64,000 nucleotides of DNA from Diadophis punctatus similis. Taxonomy: Eukaryota; Chordata; Lepidosauria; Squamata; Dipsadidae. The stretch is from NCBI GenBank assembly GCA_023053685.1, contig JALIGW010000005.1:51821742-51885741 (forward strand), in the 5' to 3' direction. The notes below the pieces were generated by a model. The model ran no database searches. It saw nothing but the letters and a program-made list of their open reading frames with translations, and had not been told where the DNA came from. Below, piece after piece: positions 21,657 through 32,116 of the stretch (within the stretch, counting starts at the first letter, position 1; each line of letters starts with the position of its first letter). A program made the translations under genes and the position numbers.

Positions 21657-21726
21657 AGAGTGCCAGGCGACCCTCTATGGGAGGATCAGCCAGAGATTTA
21701 TCTGTTCCAGCGGAAGGGGCGACCAC
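21573..21726 (-). pseudogene. Original N-terminal segment of the DIRS RT ORF, split off by a frame change
   Basis: In the frame starting at ATG 21726 the sequence reads GRLALYASRWEEITNDAWV, then SGLSLEFLSTPPP, the usual lead-in to a DIRS RT. This frame becomes meaningless after the C11 tract (sense strand; plus-strand G run at 21562-21572), while the RT continues from the tract in the neighbouring frame. One extra base, or two missing bases, in the tract explains this. The ATG lies 29 bp inside the end of gag, suggesting overlapping gag-RT translation in the intact family. A sequencing or assembly error in the homopolymer is possible. Confidence 0.8.
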
Positions 21727-23428
21727 CGGCCCCTCTAAAGGGCTGCTTGTATTGGTTACCCCGGAATGGGCGGTCAGCCGAGAAGCGCTGACGCGGCCCG
21801 AACTGCCCTTGGGATTGACCCTGGGATTGGCCCTGGGATTGCCCCTGGTAATGGTTCTGGAACGGATTAGCCCCTCTATAATTCCTACGCTGGAAGGGAG
21901 TGGGGCGGAATGAGTTCTTCCGTCCCACTGAGGGAAGGACCTTGCGTTTATCCTTTGTTTCGGTAAGAATGGGATCTAAGACCTCACCAAATAAGGATTG
22001 CCCAGCTACCGGGGCAGAGGCTAGTTTCCATTTATATCTCACATCAGCTGGCCAGCTGCGGAGCCAGGCCATTCGACGTGTCACCACCATGGACCCCATC
22101 GATCTTGCGGAGAAGCGGGCAGCTTGGAGGGTAGCTTCAGAGGTAAACTGGGCTGCAGCCAGGAGCTTATTTAGGTCCTGGTGAGCCCTGGTGTCTGATG
22201 GTGGGAGGTGGCCCTGCAGGGCATGGAGCCACTTGAGGGTGGTCCTACAGAAAAAGGACGCGGTGGTGGCCGCCTGGATTGCCCATGCCGCTGACTGGTG
22301 GGCTCTTTGGAGCAAAGCGTCCGCGCGGCGGTCCTCAGGACGGAGAAGTTCCTCCGGATCACCTGGCATCAGCAAGTTGGAATACAGCGCCCGGACAGGA
22401 GCATCGACAGGAGGCATTGGCAGGTGTTGTGCCAGGGCGTTATCGATGTTGAAAATTTTTTTGTCCAGATTGGTGGGCAAAGGGCCGGCAGTGGGCGCCT
22501 TCCATTGCTTAAGAATGGTCTCAACAAAAAGCTTGGGAGCCGGAACCACATCAGCTGGCAAGGCCGAGGGTTCGAATAGAGGGTCAACAACAGGGGCCTT
22601 GTCGGAACCCTCTGAGGGGGGCTGCAAGTTTGCTGTGATCTTTGCTTTATGCAGCAAAGATCGGAATAAGGCCGGTTGGAAAAGACTCGAGGAGGTGGAA
22701 GGCTCAGGGGCCAAGTCCTCGTCCTCCGACATAGCCAAGTCCGGACCTTCAGCTTCGGCCTGAATGTCCTGCCCCTGGTCCAGAAATGATGCGCCTTGGT
22801 CCTGATCTTCCTCTAGACTGTCAGGAAATTCAAGCGGTTCATCATATGTGACCTCCCCTTCCTCGAGCTCAGGGTCAGGGTAATAATCCCTGTCCTGCTG
22901 CTGTCTATCGGGGGAGGCTGGTCTGGTAGCCTGGGGTGGGTTGTGCTTAACCATGGCCCTGATGCCAGCTTCTATGCCTTGCCTGATAGCCTCATTGATG
23001 CGATCCTGAACCTCTTTAGATTGGAGTGGGTCTGCATTTGACCTATCTGCCCTGGTCCCCTGTCTAGATCTCACAGTTTGGACAGGTGGACCCCATACCT
23101 CAGGCTCAGCTTGGCAGGGATTGACAGTGTCTAGTGACAAGGAATCAGAAGGTCGGGCAGGGCGCTGGCTGCCACCCTGAGAGGGTGTCTGAGAGGCCCC
23201 CTGGCTCTTTTGGTGAGCCCCAGCCCCGGGTTGGTTCTGCGGCTTGGAGGTGGCCTTGGACCTGTGATGGGATTTTGGCACTTCGGGAGAGCGGGCCCTG
23301 AGAGGGGACCTGTCCCTGACTGAGGATGGGGAGTCATCTCTTTGAGGACTCCTGTCCTCTGCAACTGCCCTGGGGGTCTTGGATTTAGCCTTGGTGGCCT
23401 TGTGTGGTTTCTCTGCCTTGTCTGACAT
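21698..23428 (-). CDS. DIRS gag-like protein
   Basis: A 576-aa ORF from ATG 23428. The N-terminus is Lys/Arg/Ser/Pro-rich (about 1-130) with SPQR and SPLR repeats, likely disordered. An acidic stretch follows (186-245, ELEEGEVTYDEP, then SEDEDL). The middle domain (about 295-490) is helical-looking and holds the most structured segment, MAWLRSWPADVRYKWKLASA with GQSLFGEVLDPIL after it. The C-terminus is rich in R, G, Q and F with GQSQ repeats (528-541) and no CCHC zinc knuckle, as in many DIRS gags. Assignment rests mainly on position upstream of RT and the RG-rich tail. Its presumed role is RNA binding and particle assembly. The frame is intact. Confidence 0.85.
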   Translation of the reverse strand: MSDKAEKPHKATKAKSKTPRAVAEDRSPQRDDSPSSVRDRSPLRARSPEVPKSHHRSKATSKPQNQPGAGAHQKSQGASQTPSQGGSQRPARPSDSLSLDTVNPCQAEPEVWGPPVQTVRSRQGTRADRSNADPLQSKEVQDRINEAIRQGIEAGIRAMVKHNPPQATRPASPDRQQQDRDYYPDPELEEGEVTYDEPLEFPDSLEEDQDQGASFLDQGQDIQAEAEGPDLAMSEDEDLAPEPSTSSSLFQPALFRSLLHKAKITANLQPPSEGSDKAPVVDPLFEPSALPADVVPAPKLFVETILKQWKAPTAGPLPTNLDKKIFNIDNALAQHLPMPPVDAPVRALYSNLLMPGDPEELLRPEDRRADALLQRAHQSAAWAIQAATTASFFCRTTLKWLHALQGHLPPSDTRAHQDLNKLLAAAQFTSEATLQAARFSARSMGSMVVTRRMAWLRSWPADVRYKWKLASAPVAGQSLFGEVLDPILTETKDKRKVLPSVGRKNSFRPTPFQRRNYRGANPFQNHYQGQSQGQSQGQSQGQFGPRQRFSADRPFRGNQYKQPFRGAGGRPFRWNR

Positions 23429-24515
23429 TGTGGCAGGAAGGCAGGCCTGTTAGATGGGTGTGGCCGAAATTAGTATTAAAAATGGCCGCCACCCACGAGG
23501 CTGTCCCAAAATGGCCGCCGGAGCAACGAGGGAGGCAGCTGTAGCTGAACTGCTCGTCAGAGAGGTAATCGGCAAAGGCAGGTCTCAGATCGGCTTCTAA
23601 TTAGCTGTAGAAGGCAGTCTGACAGTCAGAAGGCTGCTGGATGCCTCCGCTTCTCGATTGGCCGGCAACAAAAAGATCGGCCTGTTAGATAAGAGGCCGA
23701 CGGGGCAGCCGCGCTGGGAGCGCTCGCAAGAATGCGAGCGGCCTCAGAAGCGATCGGGAAGGCAGATAAGGGCTTAATTAGCTCTTTGAAAGTCCGCGGT
23801 GCGATGGCTTGCTGAAGGGGCGGTCACAGTTCGTAGCAGCAGGGAAGGCTCGCCGAGGTAGCGAACGGCCTCAATTGATTGGAATCGTGACAGGAATTCA
23901 GTCAGTAGTCTTAAGGTCGCACCGGCCCGGGCTCACTTTTTAAAGAAACAAGTCCACCATATTAAGGGCTCTCCCGATCAGAAGGCCAAGCCCACGGATG
24001 CAGGGCCTTGTAGGCAGCCGCCAATGCAGTCTTGATCTCAAGGCCAAGCTGGGGGGCAACGTACAGCACGTGAAGAATAAAACGGCAAATTGCTTGCCAG
24101 CCTCACCCAGTGGCTTAATGTCCTAACACGAGGCAGTGAGGGGAGCCTACCTCACGCGGCCAAATAAAAGTTATAGCTGTATGAATAACCGGCAAATTAC
24201 TTGCCAGCCTCGTGTAGGAGCCCAATACAGATGTCCCCAATGCCAATTGAGGGACAGTCCCACTCCCTACGCAGCCGGAATAGAACGTTAGCTATAATCA
24301 ATTTAATTTGGATTGGATTGGGCCTTCGGCTGGAGGGGCGAGCGACAGCTGGCCTAGGCCAGGCTGCCTTCTCCCCAGTGCGATGGATCAGAGCACTGGG
24401 GGGGCTCGTTCAGGGAAGACTTACAATTTAGGAATCCAGATGTTATCAGATAGCAATTTCTAGACAATTTCTCTTTTGAAGTTGGAACAAAGGCACAAGT
24501 CGTTGGCTTGACTGA
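23429..24515 (-). other. DIRS 5' leader between right ITR and gag
   Basis: About 1.1 kb of GC-rich non-coding sequence. Two imperfect tandem units with a period near 107 bp share GGCAAATT-CTTGCCAGCCTC (24084 and 24191). Two AAAATGGCCGCC motifs near 23479 and 23509 resemble YY1 sites. It probably forms the 5' UTR and part of the promoter region. Confidence 0.7.
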
Positions 24516-24639
24516 GTCAAAAGAGGGGGAATCTAGGCCTAGAGCCACCTTTTATACTTTTCCAGACTCAGTCATCATTGGCTAGAAGGCTGTGCCAATA
24601 CCCAATCTTGGCGGCTAGCTCCACCCACTATGGAGAATG
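24516..24639. repeat. DIRS right inverted terminal repeat
   Basis: Reverse complement of the left ITR from its CTCTTTTGAC inner edge outwards. It ends at TATGGAGAATG, where the second half of the internal complementary region ends. Confidence 0.93.
24548..24581 (-). promoter_or_regulatory. ITR promoter driving the DIRS ORFs
   Basis: On the minus strand AGCCAATGAT (CCAAT box, about 24577-24581) is followed about 25 bp later by GTATAAAAGG (TATA box, about 24548-24557). This predicts a start near 24520-24530, just upstream of the leader. The same motifs sit in the left ITR facing inwards on the plus strand. Confidence 0.55.
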
Positions 24640-24917
24640 CATCCTTTGTAACATAATATGATTTAAGAGGAGAAAAAAATGCATACATCACTGCATGAAT
24701 ATTTTCACCCTTACTCTGGAGCATTGTGTTTCTTAATATCAGTGGTTCAAGGGAATTTGATATTGCCCTTCTGATGCTCTGTGAGCCACAGAGTCATGAA
24801 AACTATCTTTTGCTTCATCTCTTCAGAATCCTACCCCAGGAAACTTTATGAAATAGCTATGAACTTAACCAGTTACTAGTTGTAATATTTAGACCGGCTC
24901 TGCAATTTAAACATGGA
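24640..24917. other. AT-rich spacer
   Basis: Nothing recognised. Confidence 0.45.
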
Positions 24918-25722
24918 CATTTATTTATTTTAATTTATTTATTTTTGTCAAGTACGTATTGGTGATATACATAGCAGTGGTGGGTTCCTACCGGTGCGGT
25001 CCACTCTATAGCACCGTTAGCGGCCCGCTGGTGACGTCACAATATCGGTGCGGTCAGTTAATTCTTTTTAACATTTTCTTCTGCGCATGCCCAGAAGCTG
25101 AGCTTCCTGCACTGGGCATGCGCTGCCTTCCTACCCCACAGTGAGTCCAAGCAGGGGAGGATGGCTGAGGGAGTGCGTGAGATGCTGAAAGAATGGGTGT
25201 CAGGAGCTATTTCCATTCCCCTCCCTTCAGCAGTCCGAGAAGCCACGAACACGTGGTGATGATCCCAGGCATTTTCGCACGTTCGAGGCTTCTCGAGCTG
25301 CTGAGGGGAGGGGGAACGGAGGTGGCAGGAGCCTAGGATCATTGAATGGGGAGAAGCATTCAAGCCGCACGGAGTCTCCTAGAAGAACCGCTGCTGTGAT
25401 CTTGCTGCTCCCACTGCGGGGGGCTGTGTTGCGGGTGGGCAATGCCTCCCCACTTCTCCGGCCGCTGCCAAGCTCCTGAGGCCCACGCCCACCTGGTCAC
25501 ATGGCTGACAAGCCACACCCACAAAGTAACCCATGCCCACAGAGTGGTAGTAAAAAAAATAGGAACCCACCCCTGATACATAGGTATAACATTGTTTATA
25601 TACATAAGATGGGTACCGATAAGAGGGAACATTAGGACAGGGACGATAGGCACGCTGGTGCACTTATGCACACCCCTTACCTCTTATGAATCAGGTGAGG
25701 TCAACAGTCGACAGTCTAAGGG
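24918..25722 (-). mobile_element. L2/CR1-like LINE 3' UTR, split by a hAT insertion
   Basis: 24918-24974 and 25584-25722 together form the antisense LINE 3' end: the TTTATTTATTTTTGTCAAGT tail, then GGACAGGGACGATAGGCACG and TGAGGTCAACAGTC, the end of the coding region. The hAT element at 24975-25575 interrupts it. Confidence 0.85.
24967..25583 (+). mobile_element. GC-rich non-autonomous hAT element, 601 bp, with 8-bp TSD
   Basis: The element is 24975-25575. It starts CAGTGGTGGGTTCCTACCGG and ends AGGAACCCACCCCTG. A perfect 8-bp duplication ATACATAG flanks it (24967-24974, 25576-25583). No transposase is encoded. The closest relative is 26243-26748, with which it shares the CTTCTGCGCATGCCCAGAAG and AAGCCACACCCACA segments. 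Confidence 0.93.
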
Positions 25723-26234
25723 ATGTTTGTCTTTCTCTCTGTGTGTGTGTATTAAGTGATATTGCATGGTTCATGGCACCAAACAAATATGTACATTTGT
25801 ATTGCAGCTTCTAATAGATGACCATAAATTTAAATAATTGAATTTATCATTTGTCAAATCGTTGACTGCATTAAAATAAAATTTGATTTGATTGAAAATG
25901 TTACTGCTGTTAAAATAAATAGCTTCATTCTGATTTACCTGAAATGGTACAAGATTTCCTGCAGGGGTTTTGACCAAAAGACCTCCAAGTTCCCTGTTAT
26001 TCTGTTATTATGATTATAAGTAATAACAAGTCCTTCTGATGCAGGAAACATTACAACCTAGTGGCAACTTTTGGGGATAAGCTTGAGAAGTTAGTCGAGG
26101 ACTTGTGGTCCTGTGTTCTCCAATGCTTGACTGAAGGATGAAATAGCCATAACCAGCATTCTTTGTGCTTCTTTGTCAGTGACAATGTGGAACAGAATCA
26201 AAAAATAGATTGACAAGAGAACAGCCCCTTGGCA
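25723..26234. other. AT-rich spacer
   Basis: A short TG tract lies near 25740-25750. Otherwise nothing recognised. Confidence 0.45.
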
Positions 26235-26756
26235 ATCCAGAGCAGTGGTGGGTTCCTACCAGTGCGGTCCACTCTATAGCACCGGTAGCAGCCCACTGGT
26301 GATGTCACAGTACCGGTGCGGTCGGTTGCCGGTGCCTGAGCACCGCCATTTTTAAAAAAATTAATTTTTTTGAAAAAATTCTTCTGCGCATGCCCAGAAG
26401 CCGATTTTCCGGCACTGCTCATGCGCTGCCTTCCTACCCCACAGTGAGTCCAAGCAGGGGAGGATGGCTGAGGGAGTGCGTGAGACGCTGAAAGAACAGG
26501 CGGCAGGAGCTATCTCCATTCCCCTCCCTTCAGCAGTCCGAGAAGCCATGAACGTGTGGTGATGATCCTAGGCATTTTCGCATGTTTGAGGCTTCTCGAG
26601 CTGCTGAGGGGAGGGGGAATGGGCAGCAGTTCACTTCCCTTCAGCAGTCCGAGAAGCCACGCCCACCCGGTCACATGGCTGGCAAGCCACACCCACAAAA
26701 TAAGCCACACCCACAGAGTGGTAGTAAAAAATTAGGAACCCGCCCCTGATCCAGAG
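26235..26756 (+). mobile_element. Non-autonomous hAT element, 506 bp, with 8-bp TSD
   Basis: The element is 26243-26748, same family and orientation as 24975-25575. Perfect duplication ATCCAGAG (26235-26242, 26749-26756). It begins CAGTGGTGGGTTCCTACC and ends GGAACCCGCCCCTG. Confidence 0.93.
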
Positions 26757-27973
26757 GATTAGTACATATACTTATGGCCTAAAGAATAATATGCATATGT
26801 ATATTTTAAAAAATTGACAAGGTATATATGGAATAAATTATGCTTGTACATACTTTTGCTGGATGCGCTAAACTTCTTTTTTGTTTGTCAGTGTCCCTGA
26901 GCTGTTTCCAAAATGACAGACAGAGACCTACTACGTTTTCTCTTAGAAATATGATGGGAGATCACTGTTCAAATATCACTCTAATATAGAAGTAACAATA
27001 ACCTTGGGCTTTTGATGGAGAACTCAAGCATATATAGGCTTCCAGCATTTGGAAGTAGTTTCTAAATTTGGCATTTACAAAAATAATAATAATAATAAAA
27101 GGACATGGTTGATATTTTATGCAATTTTATTTCTTTCTAAGTGATACATAAAATTTATACCACTTCACAATGGAGATGATTATAGCTGCTAGATAAGGAG
27201 ACCTCCTGGGAAACTTAAAAAAAATATCAATAGCAGTGTTTAACTACATGAACCTTATTTGCATTATTAGCTCTGCTGTGCGGTACCCTCAGAAAGCTAA
27301 TGGCATGATTTTGAAGAAGCTTTTTAGATTATGGGTAAGTAAATAACCTTCAGGGTTCCCATTGACCATACAACTCATTTCAAATTTTGCACATTATAGT
27401 TATGAAAGCTATTTTTTGTTTACTTTTACATTTTACATGGTATGCAAATGTGTTAGATGTATTCCTTCTATCCCGATTTGGTGCTTGCTTTATTTTAATG
27501 GGCACATTCAGTGGAGGGATAATCAAAGTTTTCTTGGACATTGAGAACCAAGGAGACAATCCTGGAAGTTCATAGGATGAGATGCAGAGTATAGAGAGAG
27601 TCAAAGCTTCGAAATCTGGGGGACAAATTCAGTCAGTATCCTGAGCAAAGAAATATAAAGAATAGCTACAGCAATCATTGTTTCAATTGCTTGGTCTTTG
27701 ATATAAGCTCTTAAGCTTCACTAATGAACTGAGGATTCTGTTCTTTTGCAGAGCTTGACCTCACAGGCTAATATTCTTATTTTTGTTAATCCTCAAAATT
27801 TTTGTTAGTCCTCCATACAACAACTGTTATCTCCTCATGCATTTTGAGTGTGAGAAGCTTTTCAAAAGCAGAGATTGGATACCTTCAACTAACTCTCAGA
27901 GGTTTACTATCATTTAAATCAACACAATACAACAGTTATAAATGCATATACAATATGTACGTAGATGTGTATG
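26757..27973. other. AT-rich stretch, nothing recognised
   Basis: Contains a short (AAT)n tract near 27081-27100. No gene or repeat family recognised. Confidence 0.4.
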
Positions 27974-28676
27974 AAGAATGGTTGCAGTCCAGGGGCAGGT
28001 TGCTCACTTACCTTGCTGCCGGAGCCATGCGCGCGCATCTCCACGGGGGCATGCGCGGAAGCAAAATCGTGCCAAAATCTCACTAGGGGGCGCGTGCGCG
28101 GAGGCAAAATCTCACCGAAATCTCATGTGCGTGTGTGTCTGCTCGTGAGATTTTGGCGTGATTTTGCTTCCGCGCATGCGCAGAAGCAAAATTGCCTGAA
28201 AATCACCGGAAAAAATGGCGACGTGCCGGGTGTACCGGCAGAGAGGGCTCCGGAGCAGTTGCGAAATCCGCCGCTCCCTACTGGAGCTGTGTACTGGACA
28301 GCTCCGGCAGGAACCCACCTCTGTTGCAGTCTATCTAGTTTAATGAAAAGAAGGACCAGAGGTGACATGATAGCAGTTTTCCAATATTTGAGGGGATGCC
28401 ACAAAAAAGAGGGGTCAACCTATTCCCCAAAGCACCTGTAAGCAGGCTAACAAACTTAACAAGAAGAGAACCAACCTAATTCTTAGGAGAAATTTCCTGA
28501 CAGTCAGAACAATCAATCAGTGGAATGACTTGCCTCCAGAAGGGTGCCTCAACACTGGAGGTTTTTAAGAAGAGATTGGACAACCATTTGTCTGAAACGG
28601 TATAAGGTCTCCTGCTTGAACAGGGGACTGGAGTAGACCACCTCCAAGGTCCCTTCCAACTCTGTTATTCTGTTAT
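27974..28676 (+). mobile_element. CR1 LINE 3' end, split by a hAT insertion
   Basis: 27974-27989 and 28324-28676 are continuous CR1 sequence. They include TTTAATGAAAAGAAGGACCA, GGAGAAATTTCCTGACAG, ACACTGGAGGTTTTTAAGA and the diagnostic 3' end CAAGGTCCCTTCCAACTCTG with two ATTCTGTT-type units. There is no polyA, as expected for CR1. Confidence 0.92.
27982..28331 (-). mobile_element. Non-autonomous hAT element, 334 bp, inside CR1, with 8-bp TSD
   Basis: The element is 27990-28323, inverted relative to 24975-25575: it starts CAGGGGCAGGTTGCTC and ends GGCAGGAACCCACCTCTG. Perfect duplication TTGCAGTC (27982-27989, 28324-28331). It is very CpG-rich. Confidence 0.92.
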
Positions 28677-30538
28677 TCATATATATTATATACTTATATA
28701 TAATATAAGTAGAAAACTATGGTGTTGTACAAACATACATTAATAATAGGGTCTGTGAAAGAACCAATTTTAAGGGGTTTTAAGATTATATCAACATAGA
28801 TTTGGAAATAACAGGGGGAGGTTGTTCTATGAAGTGGAAACCACACTGCCTTTGGGATGTCCCTTCTGTCGCCTTACAACTGTGGAGAACCTTAACCTTC
28901 CCAACCTGATGCATATATAGAACAGGTGATGTCATTGAGAGAAGAAGGTCTTCAAAAGAACCTGTGTGGGGTTCTATGTGGGGCAATAAAGATTAAAATC
29001 AGCACTTTAAGTTGGACCGGAAACCTACTGGCAATTTCTGCAGAACTGGATAGTTGTGGCATTTCATATTATGACTTTGATCTTCTGACACGGGAAGATT
29101 GACAGCCTCAGTGTTCTTCAGCCTCTGACACTTCTTTTTTTTTTTAACATGGAACCAAATGAGTGGTTTTGGAAGGAAAAGTAGGGCAGGAACAGCAGGT
29201 GATACCAAATGAAGCTGCAACCTTACAACAACTGACTTTTCCTTCTGAAGACAGAGTGAGAACTCCAACCTTCAGGGGTGGAAAATAAACCTGCACAATA
29301 AAATGTTGCCACCATGTGGTGATTCTGGAATACTGCAATTTCATCTGATGTGTTTGAGGCAAATCAATGTTCTTTCACCAGAATATGTGAAATAGGCACT
29401 ATATAAATATAAACTCAGCTATTATATTAGAGCAATGAAGGATTTTTTTATGATAGATAGAAAAATAAAATAATGTGTCAGAAACTGTAGGTACTTGATA
29501 ATTTCAGACCAGCCAGAGCATAATGCATTAAAAAAAGGAAGCATTTATCTAATAGAAATGAGTGTATTTAACATCCATAAACTAAACAGTACTCAGTTAG
29601 GTTGTCATGATAGTTTTTATAACTTAGCTAAAACTGTTGTGGATGAACACAGAATGTTATTATCAGAGTTTTAAAAGTCTAAAGTGTTTGTTTAAGTACA
29701 AACTATTTAAAAAAGACAGACATATTGAGCAAAGCATTGTTGACATGCGTACTTATTTATTTATAATACTTACTGTATTTTCTCATATTGTTAATATATT
29801 TCTCGGATGAGATGGGATGGGATTTCCAGTGAATATAAGCCACTGGTCTTAATAAAAATTAGAAGGCTTGAAAAAAATATATTTCAGGCATAACATCTGC
29901 TTATAAATAAATAAAATATTTAGAGACAGTGGAACCAGAAAGAAAGTCACTTTCATTGCCCTAGAATGAAAATTAATCCTGATCATTCATATGTATTTTT
30001 CTCTCTCTGTGTGTATCACATCTTTAAAATGTTATGTCATTGGAAAAACTAAAAACTAATAATAATCCCATCCTAAAACGTAGTTTCCCTGCAAGCATTG
30101 GTGTTCCATGAATGCCTAAGTGTATGAACAAGTAGATAGTTCAGTGCTCTTGACACCTACAAAATGTTATCAACAGAAAGAAAGAGAGATGAGGCCATCT
30201 AATTGTATAATATTGGAAGAATACATGCATAATTATAGAGCTGCAATGACAGATGCTTGCTATGTCCACTATCAGGCACTCTGGGTGGCAATTTATCTTT
30301 GGATTTCCCATTCATTTGTATAAGAAACAGCAGGAGGTGGTCTCTGGACATCCTGAGTAATGGCAGAGTTTTTAAGCAAAACCCCATTGTAGATTCTGTT
30401 TTAAAGAGATATTACATGTGCATTTTTAGCCTTTCTCCCGCTTGAGATGTACATATGTGAAAGACAGAAATATAATTTTACAATTTGTAAAAAGCTGAAT
30501 TATATAATTGCATTTCAGCATTTTATTTTTGATTTACA
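28677..30538. other. AT-rich stretch, nothing recognised
   Basis: A TATATA-rich tract lies at 28680-28705. Short open frames show no resemblance to known families. Confidence 0.4.
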
Positions 30539-30606
30539 GTATTTGTAAATTTATTGGCCACCCATCTTATCCAGAGTAACTTTGAGTGGCTTACAATCAT
30601 AAAATC
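30539..30606 (-). repeat. LINE/SINE 3'-tail fragment
   Basis: On the minus strand it reads TTGTAAGCCACTC, then GATAAGATGGGTGGCCAATAA. This is the common reptile retroposon tail also seen at 36950-37014 and 52575-52645. Class uncertain. Confidence 0.45.
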
Positions 30607-31042
30607 AGTTTTACAAATCAGTTGGAGGATATGTAGGATAGTATATTTACAAACACATGAGGCCTGCATTTGTCCTCTGAATGGCATGTTAAGGGACTGT
30701 AGTGAAATTTTGATGTAATGCAAATCTTCCTTGAATTTAATTTTCATTAATTTTGTATACTTAATCTCTGTGTATATAATAATATTTTCCTCTTCAGCAG
30801 ATTAATTTGTAGGGTTTCAGAGAGTTATCCCTCAAGGTTTTGCAGGATGGATACAACTCTGATGACACAAGTTGTATGCTTTACCCTGGATAATAGATGA
30901 CTCTGGGAAGCCCGTATTAAGATCTAAAACTCATGGCCACCTTTTCTTGTTGGTTAAAGTTTCTTCAGAACCATCAATCTGATAATCCTTGTTGTCTTAA
31001 TTGTGTGCCTAATATCTTTTCTAAGTTGTAAAAAGCTAAGAC
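30607..31042. other. AT-rich spacer
   Basis: Nothing recognised. Confidence 0.4.
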
Positions 31043-31291
31043 GAGCAGTAGCAATAGCAATAGCACTTAGACTTATATACTGCTTCATAGTGCTTTACAG
31101 CCCTCTCTAAGCAGTTTACAGAGTTCAGCATATTGCCCCCCAACAATCTGGGTCCTCATTTTACCCACCTCAGAAGGATGGAAGGCTGAGTCAACCTTGA
31201 GCCGGTGAGATTTGAACAGCTGAACTCCAGCTAGCAGTCAGCTGAAGTAGCCTGCAGTGCTGCACTCTAACCACTGCGCCACCTGGGCTCA
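31043..31291 (-). mobile_element. tRNA-derived SINE, same family as 34863-35122
   Basis: On the minus strand it starts GAGCCCAGGTGGCGCAGTGG (A box TGGCGCAGTGG). It continues with AAATCTCACCGGCTCAAGG (B-box side) and TGAGGACCCAGATTGTTGG, and ends in the GCTATTGCTATTGC tail. Typical snake SINE architecture. Confidence 0.9.
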
Positions 31292-31651
31292 TTACAGTAC
31301 AGAAGGAACCAAAATGATCTGGACAGGAGTTTGTTTGTATTTCCCTTTCTTTTGATGAAACTCTGAGCAGCATATCTGTTTTTCTTTCTCTTTTATTTTG
31401 TGAGTGATAAACTATATCTCATATCAACTACGTGAGATAAGATAAATGACAAAAAGTAAGAAACTCCAAATCACTTTCTTCTCTTGCTTGAGATGGTTAT
31501 ATATTCATTCAAATGTATGAATTGTGCCATTTAATTCTTTCAAACATTACCAGCATAGCAGTGCTCTCAGCCCTTTAGCTAAATTTCACAGGTCAAAAAT
31601 ATCTTCATCAATTAACATGTATGTATTTATATGGAGATATATATCCATTCT
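31292..31651. other. AT-rich spacer
   Basis: Nothing recognised. Confidence 0.4.
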
Positions 31652-32116
31652 GATACATCACCTTGCCAACAAAGGTCCATAGCTATGGTTTTCCCAGTAA
31701 TAATGTATGGTTGTGAAAGTTGGACCATAAGGAAGGTTGAGCACCGAGGAATTGTGGTGTTGGAGAAGACTCTTGAATATCCCTTGGACTGCAAGGAGAT
31801 CAGATCAGTCAATCCTAAAGGAAATTAACCCCAATGATCCTTTAGAAGGACACATTATAAAGCTGAAACTCAAATACTTTGGCCACCAAATGAAAAGATA
31901 AGATTCATTGGGAAAGAGCCTGATGTTGGGAAAGATTGAAGGCAACAGGAAAAGGGGATGGCAGAGGATGAGATGGTTAGATAATGTTATCAACACAGTG
32001 GGTATGAGTTTGGGCAGACTCAGAGAGACAGGGGAGGACCGGAGGGGCTGGTGTGCTATGATACATGGGGTTCATAGCAAAAAGTTGAACATGACTTAGC
32101 AACTGAACGACAAAAT
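31652..32116 (+). mobile_element. RTE-Bov-B LINE, 5'-truncated 3' end
   Basis: Encodes the end of the Bov-B ORF: VIMYGCESWTIRKVEHRG, then an interrupted KIEGNRKRGWQRMRWLDNV and DRRGWCAMIHGVHSKK. It ends with the ACTTAGCAACTGAACGACAA tail. The frame is broken by a stop after position 31825. Bov-B is well known for horizontal transfer between squamates and ruminants. Confidence 0.92.

Larger units (their letters stand above)
18263..24639 (-). mobile_element. DIRS-like tyrosine-recombinase retrotransposon, full length
   Basis: A 6377-bp element coded on the minus strand. Inverted terminal repeats lie at 18263-18410 and 24516-24639, and an internal complementary region at 18627-18720. Three ORFs run in order gag, RT-RNase H-methylase-like, and tyrosine recombinase. 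There is no DDE integrase and no long direct repeat. No target duplication is visible, as known for DIRS elements. Flanking DNA reads ATTAAAT on the left and CATCCTTTG on the right, with a TG shared by both element ends. The ORFs are open apart from one frame change in a homopolymer at 21562-21572. Base composition is clearly richer in GC than the surroundings. Confidence 0.95.

Noticed and set aside
22191..22763. 190-aa plus-strand ORF opposite DIRS gag
   Set aside because: Antisense shadow of the gag frame in GC-rich coding DNA, with no family resemblance.
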